From contig NZ_BQYK01000006.1 of NCBI RefSeq assembly GCF_023168145.1, positions 140,128 through 199,123 on the forward strand: a stretch of 58,996 nt of DNA, given 5' to 3'. Source of the DNA: Sporosarcina sp. NCCP-2222. Lineage in GTDB: Bacteria; Bacillota; Bacilli; Bacillales_A; Planococcaceae. How positions within the stretch are numbered: the stretch's first letter is position 1; every line of letters begins with the position of its first letter. A program made the position numbers and the translations under genes. Shown in pieces: positions 8,794 through 17,048 of the stretch. Under the pieces are notes generated by a model. The model worked only from the letters and a program-made list of their open reading frames with translations, made no database searches and had not been told where the DNA came from.

Positions 8794-9275
8794 GAGAGCT
8801 GCTCCCCTTTCTCATCTTGTCCCCGCAATTCTTTTATCGTCACTTGGACGGTCCGATAGATGCATAGTAGCGCACCAAGCGGCATCGCGAGAGAGAACCA
8901 CCATTGCGGCCAGCCGAGTGATGGTGTTTTTTGGCCCATGTCCATTTGGAATTGCACCATTTGTATACCGAAATAAAGAAGAACGCCGAACAGCAGGAGC
9001 ATCATCAGACCGACAAGTACGGAAATGACCCGCTTGAACGCAGCATTCGCCATATCATAAAGAAGAGTAAAGCCAAGGTGTGCGTGTTCACGCACACCAA
9101 TGGCTGTTCCGACAAACGTCAGCATAACGAATAGATTGACGGTCACTTCCTCCGTAAATGAGAAGGAATAACTTGCAAATCCCCTCGAGAGGATATTGAC
9201 GAATGCGATGGTTGACATGATGGACAATACAATAGCGACAATCCATTCTTCCAACTTGCTGATTACTCTTTCCAT
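8790..9275 (-). CDS. dctQ: TRAP transporter small permease (DctQ)
   Basis: A 161-residue membrane protein with four predicted helices (about 15-35, 48-68, 88-110, 130-150). The text ILSRGFASYSFSFTEEVTVNLFVMLTFVGTAIGVREHAHLGF contains the DctQ signature (S-x-x-EE region followed by G-x-A-x-x-x-R-x-x-x-H). It pairs with DctM and, in known systems, docks the binding protein. It lies 17 bp after dctP, with GGGGGTTAC before the ATG. Confidence 0.93.
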   Translation of the reverse strand: MERVISKLEEWIVAIVLSIMSTIAFVNILSRGFASYSFSFTEEVTVNLFVMLTFVGTAIGVREHAHLGFTLLYDMANAAFKRVISVLVGLMMLLLFGVLLYFGIQMVQFQMDMGQKTPSLGWPQWWFSLAMPLGALLCIYRTVQVTIKELRGQDEKGEQLS

Positions 9276-9292
9276 TCATGTAACCCCCAGTA

Positions 9293-10324
9293 TTATTGGT
9301 CTTGGAACGCTTTTAGCAAGTCTTCGCCCCAAATATCCTTGTACTTATCATAGACTGGCTGAACTGCTTCTTTAAACGATGCCAATTCTGCTTCTGTCGG
9401 CTCATAGAACTGCATGCCGGATGATTTCAGTGCATCGATTTGATTCGCTTCTTTTTCACGTGCGATTTTCACTTGGTACTCTGCTGCTTCTTTGCCTAGT
9501 TTCTTGAAAAGCTCCTGATCTTCTTTGCTCATAGAGTCAAATAACTTCTTGTTAATTCCAAGCACTAGTGGATCATAAGAGTAGTTCCATGTTGTAATGT
9601 AATCTTGTACTTCGTTCAACTTAGATGAGTGAATGACGTCGATCGGGTTTTCCTGACCATGAATTGTGCCTTGCTGCAAGGACGTGAATACTTCAGAGAA
9701 TGTCATTGTCGTCGGATCCGCGCCTAGTTCTCTGTACAGGTCTGTATACATCGTGATTCCAGGAATACGGATTTTCATTCCTTTCAAGTCTTCAGGCGAT
9801 TTGATTTCATGTTTGCTGTTTGTGATTTGACGGAAACCGTTTTCTCCGAAACCTAATGTCTCGACCCCTTTTTCGCGAAGGATGTCAGCGACCGCGTCTC
9901 CACCTTCTCCGCCAAACACTTTGTCAACACCATCCGTGTCCTTGAAAAGGAATGGCGCGCTGGCTACTCCGAAACGAGGATCCAAGATGGAATAGATAAT
10001 TGTCGAGTGGAAACTCAAATCGGTTTGCCCTTTTGCCAATAATTCAACGCCTTTACCGGAATCTCCGCCGGACAGCTGTTCATTCGGATAGATTTCGATA
10101 TTGATGCGCCCATCGGTTTCTTCCTTCATGTCGCTCGCAAGCTTCTCTGCTGCTTTGTACCAAGTCGAAGAATCATTAACTGTTACAGACATCTTCAAGT
10201 TGTATGACTTGTCCTCTGACCCTGCACCTGATTCCGTATCGCCTTTCGCTGATGAACAAGCCCCTAGCAATAACATTGCGGATAAACCGATTGTCCCCAA
10301 AATTGTGCTCTTTCTTTTTCTCAT
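9293..10324 (-). CDS. dctP: TRAP transporter substrate-binding lipoprotein (DctP)
   Basis: A 343-residue secreted binding protein anchored as a lipoprotein: signal peptide MRKRKSTILGTIGLSAMLLL followed by lipobox G-A-C-S. The DctP family pattern is clear in GDSGKGVELLAKGQTDLSF, GFRQITNSKHEIKSPEDLKGMKIRIPG (about 160-185; the arginine of this region binds the substrate carboxylate in known structures) and TFSEVFTSLQQGTIHGQENP (about 212-231). It is first of the three TRAP genes, 15 bp after glcF, with CGGAGGG before the start. The conserved arginine supports a carboxylate ligand; which one is not visible. Confidence 0.94.
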   Translation of the reverse strand: MRKRKSTILGTIGLSAMLLLGACSSAKGDTESGAGSEDKSYNLKMSVTVNDSSTWYKAAEKLASDMKEETDGRINIEIYPNEQLSGGDSGKGVELLAKGQTDLSFHSTIIYSILDPRFGVASAPFLFKDTDGVDKVFGGEGGDAVADILREKGVETLGFGENGFRQITNSKHEIKSPEDLKGMKIRIPGITMYTDLYRELGADPTTMTFSEVFTSLQQGTIHGQENPIDVIHSSKLNEVQDYITTWNYSYDPLVLGINKKLFDSMSKEDQELFKKLGKEAAEYQVKIAREKEANQIDALKSSGMQFYEPTEAELASFKEAVQPVYDKYKDIWGEDLLKAFQDQ

Positions 10325-10339
10325 TCCATTTCCCTCCGA

Positions 10340-11656
10340 TTATTGGATTATCTTTTCGTGAATAAAATCCACCAAATGCATGGCTCGTGCGGTCGAAGAA
10401 AGACCTTCACGCTCCACCCCTACCTTCATTTGAAGCAAGCACCCTGGATTCGTCGTAATAATGGTCGATGCCTGAATCATTTTCACCTCTTTCATTTTCG
10501 ATTCCAAAATTTTTGACGCCATTTCGGGTTGAAGCAAATTATAGATACCAGCGGAACCGCAACAGAGATTCGCGCCAGGCATTTCCGTAAACACACTGCT
10601 TTGTACCGCTTTCAAGATCGTACGTGGTTCGTCCGTGACCCCATTCACATTCCGCAAATGACAGGAATCCTGATAGGTGACGATTTCCACTGCCTCTGTG
10701 GAAGGCAATTTCTCAAGCTCAGCCACGATGCCGAGCTTCACAAGCAACGAAGAAATGTCAATCTGCTTGTCCACAAACCGCTGTGCTTTTGCATGCACTT
10801 CAGGGGACTCCCCTTCGAACAAACGGTCATACTCCGAAAGAAATGCGCCACAGCCTCCGGCATTATTTACAATAAAATCAAAATCCACGTCATCAAATGC
10901 TTGGATGTTCGCTAAAGCATTCCGTTTCGCCCGATCCATTTCCCCGCTATGGCCTTGCAACGCGCCGCAGCACTGCTGGCCTTTTGGCAAGACAACCTCG
11001 CATCCTAACCGTTCTAGAAGCTCGATCGTATTCCGATTCGTTTCCTTGAACATCGTGTCCATAAGACACCCTGTAAAAAAGGCGACTTTCGTTTGTACCG
11101 GACTTTGTAACCCCGGCTCTTTTTTTCGTTTAGGCGGTTCTGGCAAAGCCCGCTCCATATCCTTCATAAAGGAAGGGAACAATTCCAGGAAACCGATCTT
11201 CCGCACCACTTTTTGAAGGCCCGTCTTTTGATAAAATGTCACCAGTTTCACTGCGGCCTGCATTTTTCGCTGATCCGCAAACAGATGGTCAAATGCCCCT
11301 TTGCGTATGAGCTTTTCCTTGAGCGATTGATCTTTCGCAGAAACTATCGCGTCCCGCGTCTCCTCAATTAGCGTGCCATATTGCACGCCAGCCGGACATG
11401 CCGGCTCACAAGCCCGGCAGCCGAGGCAAAGGTCAAATGCTTCCTCTATGGAACCATCCCACTCAACTACTCCATCCCGCACCGCTTTCATCAAGGCAAT
11501 CCGGCCGCGCGGTGATTGAGTCTCGTCATGCCCGGAGTGGATATATGTCGGACAAGCGGGAAGACAGAAACCGCACCGCATACAATCCATCAGCCGGTCT
11601 TCATCCACATGAGTGACGAAGGATTGCCTGATTTTTTCAGCCTGAAGGCTACCCAT
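10340..11656 (-). CDS. glcF: Glycolate oxidase-type iron-sulfur subunit (GlcF)
   Basis: About 438 residues. Two [4Fe-4S] ferredoxin motifs lie near the N-terminus (CMRCGFCLPACP and CLGCRACEPACP), and two CCG domains follow (QQCCGALQGHSG and the C-terminal SCHLRN...CCGSAGIYN). GlcF passes electrons from the FAD subunit GlcD toward the respiratory chain. The ATG at 11656 is preferred, overlapping the end of glcD by 8 bp; a TTG at 11668 is also possible. The FAD and Fe-S subunits without GlcE match the ysfC-ysfD pair of B. subtilis. Substrates of this enzyme class include glycolate, D-lactate and other D-2-hydroxy acids. Confidence 0.93.
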   Translation of the reverse strand: MGSLQAEKIRQSFVTHVDEDRLMDCMRCGFCLPACPTYIHSGHDETQSPRGRIALMKAVRDGVVEWDGSIEEAFDLCLGCRACEPACPAGVQYGTLIEETRDAIVSAKDQSLKEKLIRKGAFDHLFADQRKMQAAVKLVTFYQKTGLQKVVRKIGFLELFPSFMKDMERALPEPPKRKKEPGLQSPVQTKVAFFTGCLMDTMFKETNRNTIELLERLGCEVVLPKGQQCCGALQGHSGEMDRAKRNALANIQAFDDVDFDFIVNNAGGCGAFLSEYDRLFEGESPEVHAKAQRFVDKQIDISSLLVKLGIVAELEKLPSTEAVEIVTYQDSCHLRNVNGVTDEPRTILKAVQSSVFTEMPGANLCCGSAGIYNLLQPEMASKILESKMKEVKMIQASTIITTNPGCLLQMKVGVEREGLSSTARAMHLVDFIHEKIIQ

Positions 11657-13061
11657 TGTGCACCACAACTCTCTTCTTCGAATCTTTGGCGAAAATCTTG
11701 CCTGGATTCATGATGTTCAAAGGATCAACCGCTAATTTAAGCGCTTTCATTAATTCGATGCCTGTCGTACCGATTTTCCATTCTAAGTAAGGAGCCTTCA
11801 TTTCCCCGACACCATGTTCTCCGGTAATCGTTCCACCGAGTTGAATCGCATGATTAAAAATCTCGGCAAACGCCATTTCAACACGAGTCATTTCGTCCTC
11901 ATCCCGCACATCGGTTAAGATGGTCGGATGTAAGTTGCCATCACCCGCATGGCCGAATGTACAAATGAGCAGGTCATATTTTTTAGCGATTTCCTGGATA
12001 GCCCTCACCATATTAGCAATTTCCGAACGGGGTACTGTCGCATCCTCTAAAATGGTCGTCGGACGTTTTCTCGCAAGTGCCGACAATGCAACCCGCCTGG
12101 CGGTGCTCAGCTGCTCCGCTTCTTCGGCCGATTGTGCCATTTGCGTCGAAGTAGCACCTTTCTCCTGACAGATCTGATGAATGAGTTTCATATCTTCCGT
12201 AACGACAGCAGGTTCGCCATCCTGCTCTATGAGCAGCATTGCCTCACAGTCTGTCGGAAGACCGATTTTCATATAATCTTCAACGGTCTCGATCGTCCCT
12301 TTATCCATAAACTCGAGCGTAGCCGGCACAATCTTCGCTGCGATAATCGCCGATACCGTTTCCGCCGCCTTTTCCAATTTGTCATAGAAAACGAGCAGCG
12401 TCTGTTTCGTCTTAGGCGCCGGAATCAATCCAAGTGTAATCTCGACAATGACCCCGAGTGTCCCTTCCGAACCGACATACAAACTCGTCAAATCATAGCC
12501 CGCCACATCTTTAGTCAACTTTCCACCGGTCGTCAGCAGTTCTCCGGATGGCAGAACCACCTTCAGCCCTTTTACATAATCCCGGGTCACGCCGTATTTC
12601 AATCCACGCAATCCGCCGGAATTCTCCGCGACATTTCCGCCAATCGTCGAAATTTTCATCGAACTGGGATCAGGCGGATACAGGAAGCCTTTTGACTCCA
12701 CCACTTCATTGATCTCCCGAGTAATGACGCCCGGCTGAACCGAAATCGTCAAATTCTCTTCATCCAGCTCCAGAATTTGATTCATTCGATTAAACAGAAG
12801 AACAACGCCACCTGACGTCGGCGCCGTGCCTGCTGCCAAATTCGTGCCCGATCCACGAGATACGATCGGCACCCCGTTAGCGGCACACACTTTCACAATT
12901 TCCTGCACTTCCTCTATTGAAGATGGCGACAACACCAAATCAGGCAATGCCTGAAAATTCGCCGTCGCATCATAGGAATAAGCCAACTTCTGAGCGGTCG
13001 TCGTCTTCGCATAAGAACGGCCAGTGATCGCAATCAGCCGTTCCAACACCACTTCATCCAT
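11649..13061 (-). CDS. glcD: FAD-linked 2-hydroxyacid oxidase (GlcD family)
   Basis: A 470-residue flavoprotein of the VAO/PCMH fold. The FAD-binding part has PIVSRGSGTNLAAGTAP (about 76-92), PGVITREINEVVESKGFLYPPDPSS and GGNVAENSGGLRGLKYG (about 146-162); the cap domain ends with FGHAGDGNLHPTIL and GGTITGEHGVGEMK. It would oxidise a 2-hydroxy acid to the 2-oxo acid. It is the first gene of the operon, with AGAGGGGGCGGGTGA before the ATG. About 830 bp upstream, on the same strand, lies a CdaR-family regulator, as with ysfB next to ysfCD in B. subtilis, so that protein probably controls it. Confidence 0.94.
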   Translation of the reverse strand: MDEVVLERLIAITGRSYAKTTTAQKLAYSYDATANFQALPDLVLSPSSIEEVQEIVKVCAANGVPIVSRGSGTNLAAGTAPTSGGVVLLFNRMNQILELDEENLTISVQPGVITREINEVVESKGFLYPPDPSSMKISTIGGNVAENSGGLRGLKYGVTRDYVKGLKVVLPSGELLTTGGKLTKDVAGYDLTSLYVGSEGTLGVIVEITLGLIPAPKTKQTLLVFYDKLEKAAETVSAIIAAKIVPATLEFMDKGTIETVEDYMKIGLPTDCEAMLLIEQDGEPAVVTEDMKLIHQICQEKGATSTQMAQSAEEAEQLSTARRVALSALARKRPTTILEDATVPRSEIANMVRAIQEIAKKYDLLICTFGHAGDGNLHPTILTDVRDEDEMTRVEMAFAEIFNHAIQLGGTITGEHGVGEMKAPYLEWKIGTTGIELMKALKLAVDPLNIMNPGKIFAKDSKKRVVVHNG

Positions 13062-13332
13062 TCACCCGCCCCCTCTAACTTTCTGATTCTTGTTTTCATT
13101 CTAATAGTCTGAACATTTATATGATATAGTCACACACACAACCTTTGGACAAAAATTAGACACATTTTTTGGTTCTTTGTACAAAAGTCTTATGGAATTT
13201 TTAGTAATAAACTCATATAAAGAGTCGGACGAGGATAATACTTTAGTCCAATGAAGCGCATATGGAAAGGTTTATTGAAGAAGTTGATTGGTTACGAGAT
13301 AGCTGAATTGATAATGGTGGGGGGGTGCCACA

Positions 13333-13360
13333 GGCTTTAGGCTTTAGGCTTTAGGCTTGA
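13333..13360. repeat. Four tandem 7-bp units (GGCTTTA)
   Basis: Three exact GGCTTTA copies and a fourth GGCTTGA follow each other without gaps. They are probably a slippage product. No function is evident. Confidence 0.8.
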
Positions 13361-13655
13361 GCCAGTCTTGCGATTGATTAAGTTTAAGTGAAAGAGAGGT
13401 TATGAGCAGTTTTCATGAGTTAACGAGCATACTAATGACCACTCGAGAGAAGAAACGAGCACTTCTTCTAGATATTTAAGGACACCGCGGGAAGCGACGA
13501 CCGTTTCGTATACGGATAACTTATTAATTTAGGTAAAGTAGTCATTTCGATTCTTCGAGTACACTACAAGAAGTTATGAACAGTCTGACGAGATAATCAG
13601 GCATTCAAAAATGTAGTTCAATCTAATTACATTAGTAATTACAACAAGGAAATGA

Positions 13656-13846
13656 TACGAGCGGTTAGCCTGCTTATTCGAGCGGTCCATGAAATATACG
13701 AGCTGTTGCCAACTTATACGAGAGGTTCGTCAGGAGAATCGAGCGGTATTGGAGATATACGAGTGGTTGATAGGTTATACGAGTGGTTCAGGCAAAGATA
13801 CGAGCGCTTCGCACATTAAAGAGCATACAGACATATTCCGAGTGAC
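13656..13846. repeat. Degenerate array, motif TACGAGNGGTT, period 20-21 bp
   Basis: The core TACGAG or a close variant begins at 13656, 13677, 13697, 13717, 13738, 13758, 13778 and 13799, with weaker copies near 13818 and 13837. The intervals are 21, 20, 20, 21, 20, 20 and 21. Each core is usually followed by NGGTT. The sequence between cores is not conserved. The period is about two helical turns, so all cores face the same side of the DNA. Weaker copies at 13401, 13422 and 13442 keep the same spacing. Confidence 0.8.
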
Positions 13847-13876
13847 TTTTCTGAGCATCAAAATGTCCTTTTCAAA

Positions 13877-13905
13877 CAAAAAAACCTTGCTACATCGTAA
13901 CAAGG
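13877..13905 (-). terminator. Intrinsic terminator of the CdaR-family gene
   Basis: On the minus strand CCTTGTTAC-GAT-GTAGCAAGG (one mismatch) is followed by TTTTTTTG. It overlaps the last codons of the gene. Confidence 0.8.
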
Positions 13906-15011
13906 CGGCTTTCCCTTTCATCCCATAATCGGATGCCTAGGTAGAGAAGGAATACGTCATGGATATCAGATACAGACAGTCCGGTCAGCTGTTCTACTTT
14001 TTGAAGTCGATAGCTTAACGTGTTTTTATGGATGTGAAGCTTCTGTGCTGTATTTTGCATGGATTGATTTTCACTGAACCAGATCCGTAAATTATGGAGC
14101 AGTTCCACATCTCCCCCGAGCGGTTCGACCGTCCGGCGAATGAATTCGTCGCATGTCGTTTCAGGCAGGCTTTGGATAATTAATTCAAAACGAAGCTCGC
14201 GTTCCAAAACGACCCGCCCTACTCTTTTGGAGACGGCTACTGCCCGTTCGGCCTCGTTAAAAGATTTTCCTAACTCGAGAGGGTGTGCACTGCCTCCAAT
14301 ACCGGCAGCCACCGCAATTTTTTTTCTCCTCTTGAGATGCAGCAGGAAATATTCGAGCTCGTTCATTAATTTGTCTTCGGGAATATCAGGCAATAAGAGA
14401 AGGAGTTTGTTTTGTCCCCACCGGGTCATTTTCATCTCCGGATGGATGTTTTGTATTGCAATAAAGCTGTCCAACTCTTCCACAGTAAACTGGTCATCGT
14501 CATTCACTGCTTCGATGACGATGACTTGTTTGTATTTTTCAACATCTATCCCAAGCAAGGTACCCCGTTCCAGAAAACGTTCATCTTTTTTGGACGAAGT
14601 GAGCCATTCAAAAACGAAAAACTCCCGTTCCCTCACTTTTTCTTCCTTCTCTTTCCTTTTCAAACTATCTTGAATGAATAACTCGACCACCCGCAAAATC
14701 AACTGCGCCTGTGGTTGAATTTTTTCCGGGTCGCCTGTTATCCCAAGAACTGCAATCGGCTCGCCAGAAATGATAAGCGGCAAAACAATTCCTTTTCTTA
14801 CACCCCTCAGCCTTTCCAGCTCTTTGTCAGTCATATAGAGAATCTGTTTTTGGCGCAGACTCAGCAAAGCTCCCTCATGAAATTGATTGATTCGTTTTGG
14901 ATCGGTACTGGCTTGGATGAAACCGCGCCGATCCGTCAAAATTACTTGTTCTTGAATTAAGCAGGACAACTCCTCCACAATTTCCTGGCCCAATGTATCA
15001 AATTGAAACAA
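13890..15011 (-). CDS. CdaR/PucR-family transcriptional regulator
   Basis: About 373 residues. The N-terminal part (about 1-130: FQFDTLGQEIVEELSCLIQEQVILTDRRGFIQASTDP) is the putative sugar-diacid recognition domain of CdaR proteins; the C-terminal part (about 300-365: WFSENQSMQNTAQKLHIHKNTLSYRLQKVEQLTG) is the PucR-type helix-turn-helix. A TTG start at 15011 is preferred because GGGGGG lies 6 bp before it; the GTG at 15032 has no ribosome site. CdaR relatives activate genes for glycerate, glucarate or glycolate use. It is encoded upstream of the glcDF-TRAP operon in the same orientation with its own terminator, so it is likely that operon's activator, like YsfB next to YsfCD. Confidence 0.88.
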   Translation of the reverse strand: MFQFDTLGQEIVEELSCLIQEQVILTDRRGFIQASTDPKRINQFHEGALLSLRQKQILYMTDKELERLRGVRKGIVLPLIISGEPIAVLGITGDPEKIQPQAQLILRVVELFIQDSLKRKEKEEKVREREFFVFEWLTSSKKDERFLERGTLLGIDVEKYKQVIVIEAVNDDDQFTVEELDSFIAIQNIHPEMKMTRWGQNKLLLLLPDIPEDKLMNELEYFLLHLKRRKKIAVAAGIGGSAHPLELGKSFNEAERAVAVSKRVGRVVLERELRFELIIQSLPETTCDEFIRRTVEPLGGDVELLHNLRIWFSENQSMQNTAQKLHIHKNTLSYRLQKVEQLTGLSVSDIHDVFLLYLGIRLWDERESRLVTM

Positions 15012-15157
15012 TTTGATCCCCCCAAACTTCACTATACAAACACATTATCTGAAGAGAGCAAAAATAACAATACGTAATTCGACAAATACCGCTAAATTAT
15101 ACTGACAATTTAATTAATCAGAATAAAGTTTCGACATGATCCCCTACACTCCACAAC

Positions 15158-15255
15158 TGTGGATAACATTATTCACAATATCCCCACGACAAACACTGGC
15201 TTTACCCCTTTATAAACAACTTAACCACAACTTATCCACTTGCTTATGTGGATAA
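15158..15255. promoter_or_regulatory. DnaA-box cluster upstream of sda
   Basis: Three perfect matches to TTATNCACA occur within 98 bp: TGTGGATAA at 15158-15166 (minus strand), TTATTCACA at 15169-15177 and TGTGGATAA at 15247-15255 (minus strand). Two one-mismatch sites are TTAACCACA at 15221 and TTATCCACT at 15232. In B. subtilis DnaA is known to bind the sda promoter region and activate it; the cluster here ends 9 bp before the proposed -35. Confidence 0.85.
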
Positions 15256-15264
15256 ATAGAACGG

Positions 15265-15293
15265 TTGTTCCTTTTTTTAATTTCTGCTAAAGT
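15265..15293 (+). promoter_or_regulatory. Candidate sda promoter
   Basis: TTGTTC, a 17-bp spacer and TAAAGT precede sda by about 78 bp. The -10 is weak, which fits a promoter that needs an activator such as DnaA bound just upstream. Confidence 0.5.
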
Positions 15294-15370
15294 AAGGATA
15301 ACTCCAATGCAGCACCTACTACTATATGATAATCAAATACTATTTAGAACTATTTTGGAGGTGAATTGAA

Positions 15371-15541
15371 ATGAGTGAAATGCCTGATGATCTTCTCCTG
15401 GAAAGCTATTCAAAAGCTAAAGACCTACAGCTATGCCGGGATTTTATCCTTTTACTGGAACGAGAAATTCAGCGTCGTCACCTACATCCTGTTACCCAAT
15501 CACCCCGAGAAAATAAATCAAAAAAGAGCTTCACCATTTAA
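15371..15541 (+). CDS. sda: Sda checkpoint protein (histidine kinase inhibitor)
   Basis: A 56-residue protein beginning MSEMPDDLLLESYSKAKDLQ and continuing LCRDFILLLEREIQRR, which matches the two-helix hairpin of Sda (B. subtilis Sda carries the closely similar LSDELLIESY and FIELIENEIKRR). Sda inhibits the sporulation kinase KinA when replication initiation or DNA integrity is disturbed. The ATG follows GGAGGTG at a 7-bp spacing. The tail after RR (HLHPVTQSPRENKSKKSFTI) is longer and more basic than I recall for B. subtilis and partly encodes the terminator hairpin. A DnaA-box cluster upstream supports the call strongly. An alternative start at 15380 would drop three residues. Confidence 0.9.
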   Translation: MSEMPDDLLLESYSKAKDLQLCRDFILLLEREIQRRHLHPVTQSPRENKSKKSFTI

Positions 15542-15570
15542 TAGACAATGGGATAGCTCTTTCTTTTTAT
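15515..15570. terminator. Bidirectional terminator between sda and the S41 protease gene
   Basis: AAAGAGCT (15523-15530) pairs with AGCTCTTT (15555-15562), with an inner CCATT/AATGG stem. Runs of T follow on both strands. The left arm lies inside the last codons of sda. Confidence 0.85.
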
Positions 15571-17000
15571 TGTTTCACTTGAACTTCAACATAAATTCCT
15601 TTTTTCATCGGTTTGCCAGCTTGACTGGTTACATTCGGATGGACAATCAACATATACTTGCCCCCTGCCAACAATGGTTTTTTCGGTGATATGATTACAG
15701 TCGTGCTGTTCTTTCCTTGGATTGCGACAGGCACTTCTTCACCGCCTAATTCAATCAATTGCACCGTGTTGGAGGATAGAGTCCTCCAATTCATTTTTGT
15801 ATTCATTTCTATCGTAAAGGTCTTTGTCTTCGGCACATTGAGCAGGGGACGCATGCGCGAGTATCCTTGCACACCAGAAATTAGCAGATCACGATGAGCT
15901 TGAATGACTTCTTCTCCAATCTCTGTTTCTTGATCAGGTAACACTCCCACTTGATCGACAGCTTGCCCTCCTGGAGAGTAAAACCGCGCAGTCGTCAGCT
16001 TTAAAACGCTGCCATCAGTAAATGGATACATCGATTGCATCGTTCCTTTACCATAAGACCGTTGTCCATATAAGGTCGCTGCACTTTTTTCCTTCACCGT
16101 CGCAGAAACCATTTCGGAAGCACTTGCGCTAAATTCATTAATTAATAAAGCGGCCGGTCCTTCCAGCAGATTTTTCTGCCGATGCGCTTCGTAAAGTATC
16201 GGTTGTTTATTTTTCTCCCTCAACTGAAAAGCATAACGGACTTCAGGAAAGAATCCTGCTACGTCTTGGGCTGCTGTAATATAGCCGCCTCCATTATCTC
16301 GCAAGTCGACGATCCAGCCTTTAGCCCCTTTCAAAGAACGAATAGCCTCATTCATCTCACCCGCAGCTTCATTGGAAAAGCTATTTAAGCGGATATAGCC
16401 GACATGCCCACCCAGCATGGCCGACTCCACGACAGGCAAATGAATTTCTTGTCGTTTCACTTTCATGGTAATCGCTTTTGAAACTTCAGGTCGCTCAATA
16501 GAAAGCGTAACGACTGTCCCCTCTTCCCCTCCGATTAAAGTAACAGCAGACTGCACTGTCTTACCAGCAATGGACGTTCCATTAACATTTGTAATGATGT
16601 CGCCCTGCAGTATTCCCGCTTGCTCCGCAGGACTTTTCGGAATAACCGAAATAACTTTTACACCTTTTGCATGCTCTTCAAGCACAATACCAATCCCAAA
16701 AATTCGCTGGTCAATCGCGTTGATAAATCCTTCAAATTCCTTTTTCGACAGGTAGACAGAATGCGGATCCAGTGCATCTGTTATCTCCTTTCCCGCCTTC
16801 TTCGATAACACGGATTCAGGAACAGAATCCACATATTCATCCCGAATCAGCTGCCGTATATCCTCAATCGGTTCGGCTAAAGCCAAAGAGGCGAATGGCA
16901 AATAAAACAGGATGGATGTGATAAACAAAAGAATAAAACGTACACTCGGTCTTTTTAACAGATCAATCGCCCCTTTTCTACTTATAGTTTCAGTATACAT
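15567..17000 (-). CDS. S41-family C-terminal processing peptidase with PDZ domain
   Basis: A 477-residue exported protease. A signal/anchor helix lies at about 20-42, a PDZ domain at about 95-170 (GIGIVLEEHAKGVKVISVIP...GDIITNVNG), and the S41 core at about 195-375. The catalytic set can be placed by the CtpB spacing: Ser293 in NEFSASASE, Lys318 in SYGKGT and Gln322. A C-terminal domain (about 385-477, ending YMLIVHPNVTSQAGKPMKKGIYVEVQV) resembles the Ig-like Big_5 domain and is unusual for Ctp proteases. It is convergent with sda and shares its terminator. B. subtilis CtpB acts in the sporulation sigma-K checkpoint; whether this protein does so is inference. Confidence 0.88.
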   Translation of the reverse strand: MYTETISRKGAIDLLKRPSVRFILLFITSILFYLPFASLALAEPIEDIRQLIRDEYVDSVPESVLSKKAGKEITDALDPHSVYLSKKEFEGFINAIDQRIFGIGIVLEEHAKGVKVISVIPKSPAEQAGILQGDIITNVNGTSIAGKTVQSAVTLIGGEEGTVVTLSIERPEVSKAITMKVKRQEIHLPVVESAMLGGHVGYIRLNSFSNEAAGEMNEAIRSLKGAKGWIVDLRDNGGGYITAAQDVAGFFPEVRYAFQLREKNKQPILYEAHRQKNLLEGPAALLINEFSASASEMVSATVKEKSAATLYGQRSYGKGTMQSMYPFTDGSVLKLTTARFYSPGGQAVDQVGVLPDQETEIGEEVIQAHRDLLISGVQGYSRMRPLLNVPKTKTFTIEMNTKMNWRTLSSNTVQLIELGGEEVPVAIQGKNSTTVIISPKKPLLAGGKYMLIVHPNVTSQAGKPMKKGIYVEVQVKQ

Positions 17001-17048
17001 TTTTTTCTAACTTTATCGATACTTATTTCGTAATGAAGGATAAGCAAA

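Larger units (their letters stand above)
13062..13884. other. Non-coding region with degenerate repeats
   Basis: No convincing gene on either strand. It should hold the promoter of the glc operon next to 13062: TATAAA and TATATC are present on the minus strand near 13115-13130 but no -35 stands out. The rest carries a run of four 7-bp units (13333-13360), loosely repeated GAG motifs (13401, 13422, 13442) and the 20-21 bp array at 13656-13846. The short forward frames in the array are repeat artefacts. Confidence 0.7.
15033..15370. other. Intergenic region between divergent cdaR-like gene and sda
   Basis: It holds the DnaA-box cluster (15158-15255) and the sda promoter (15265-15293). The left end is AT-rich and should contain the regulator's own promoter. 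No dnaA or dnaN is nearby, so it is not the main origin. Confidence 0.75.

Noticed and set aside
15158..15255. Chromosomal origin (oriC)
   Set aside because: There is no dnaA, dnaN or rpmH nearby, and an sda gene directly downstream explains the DnaA boxes.
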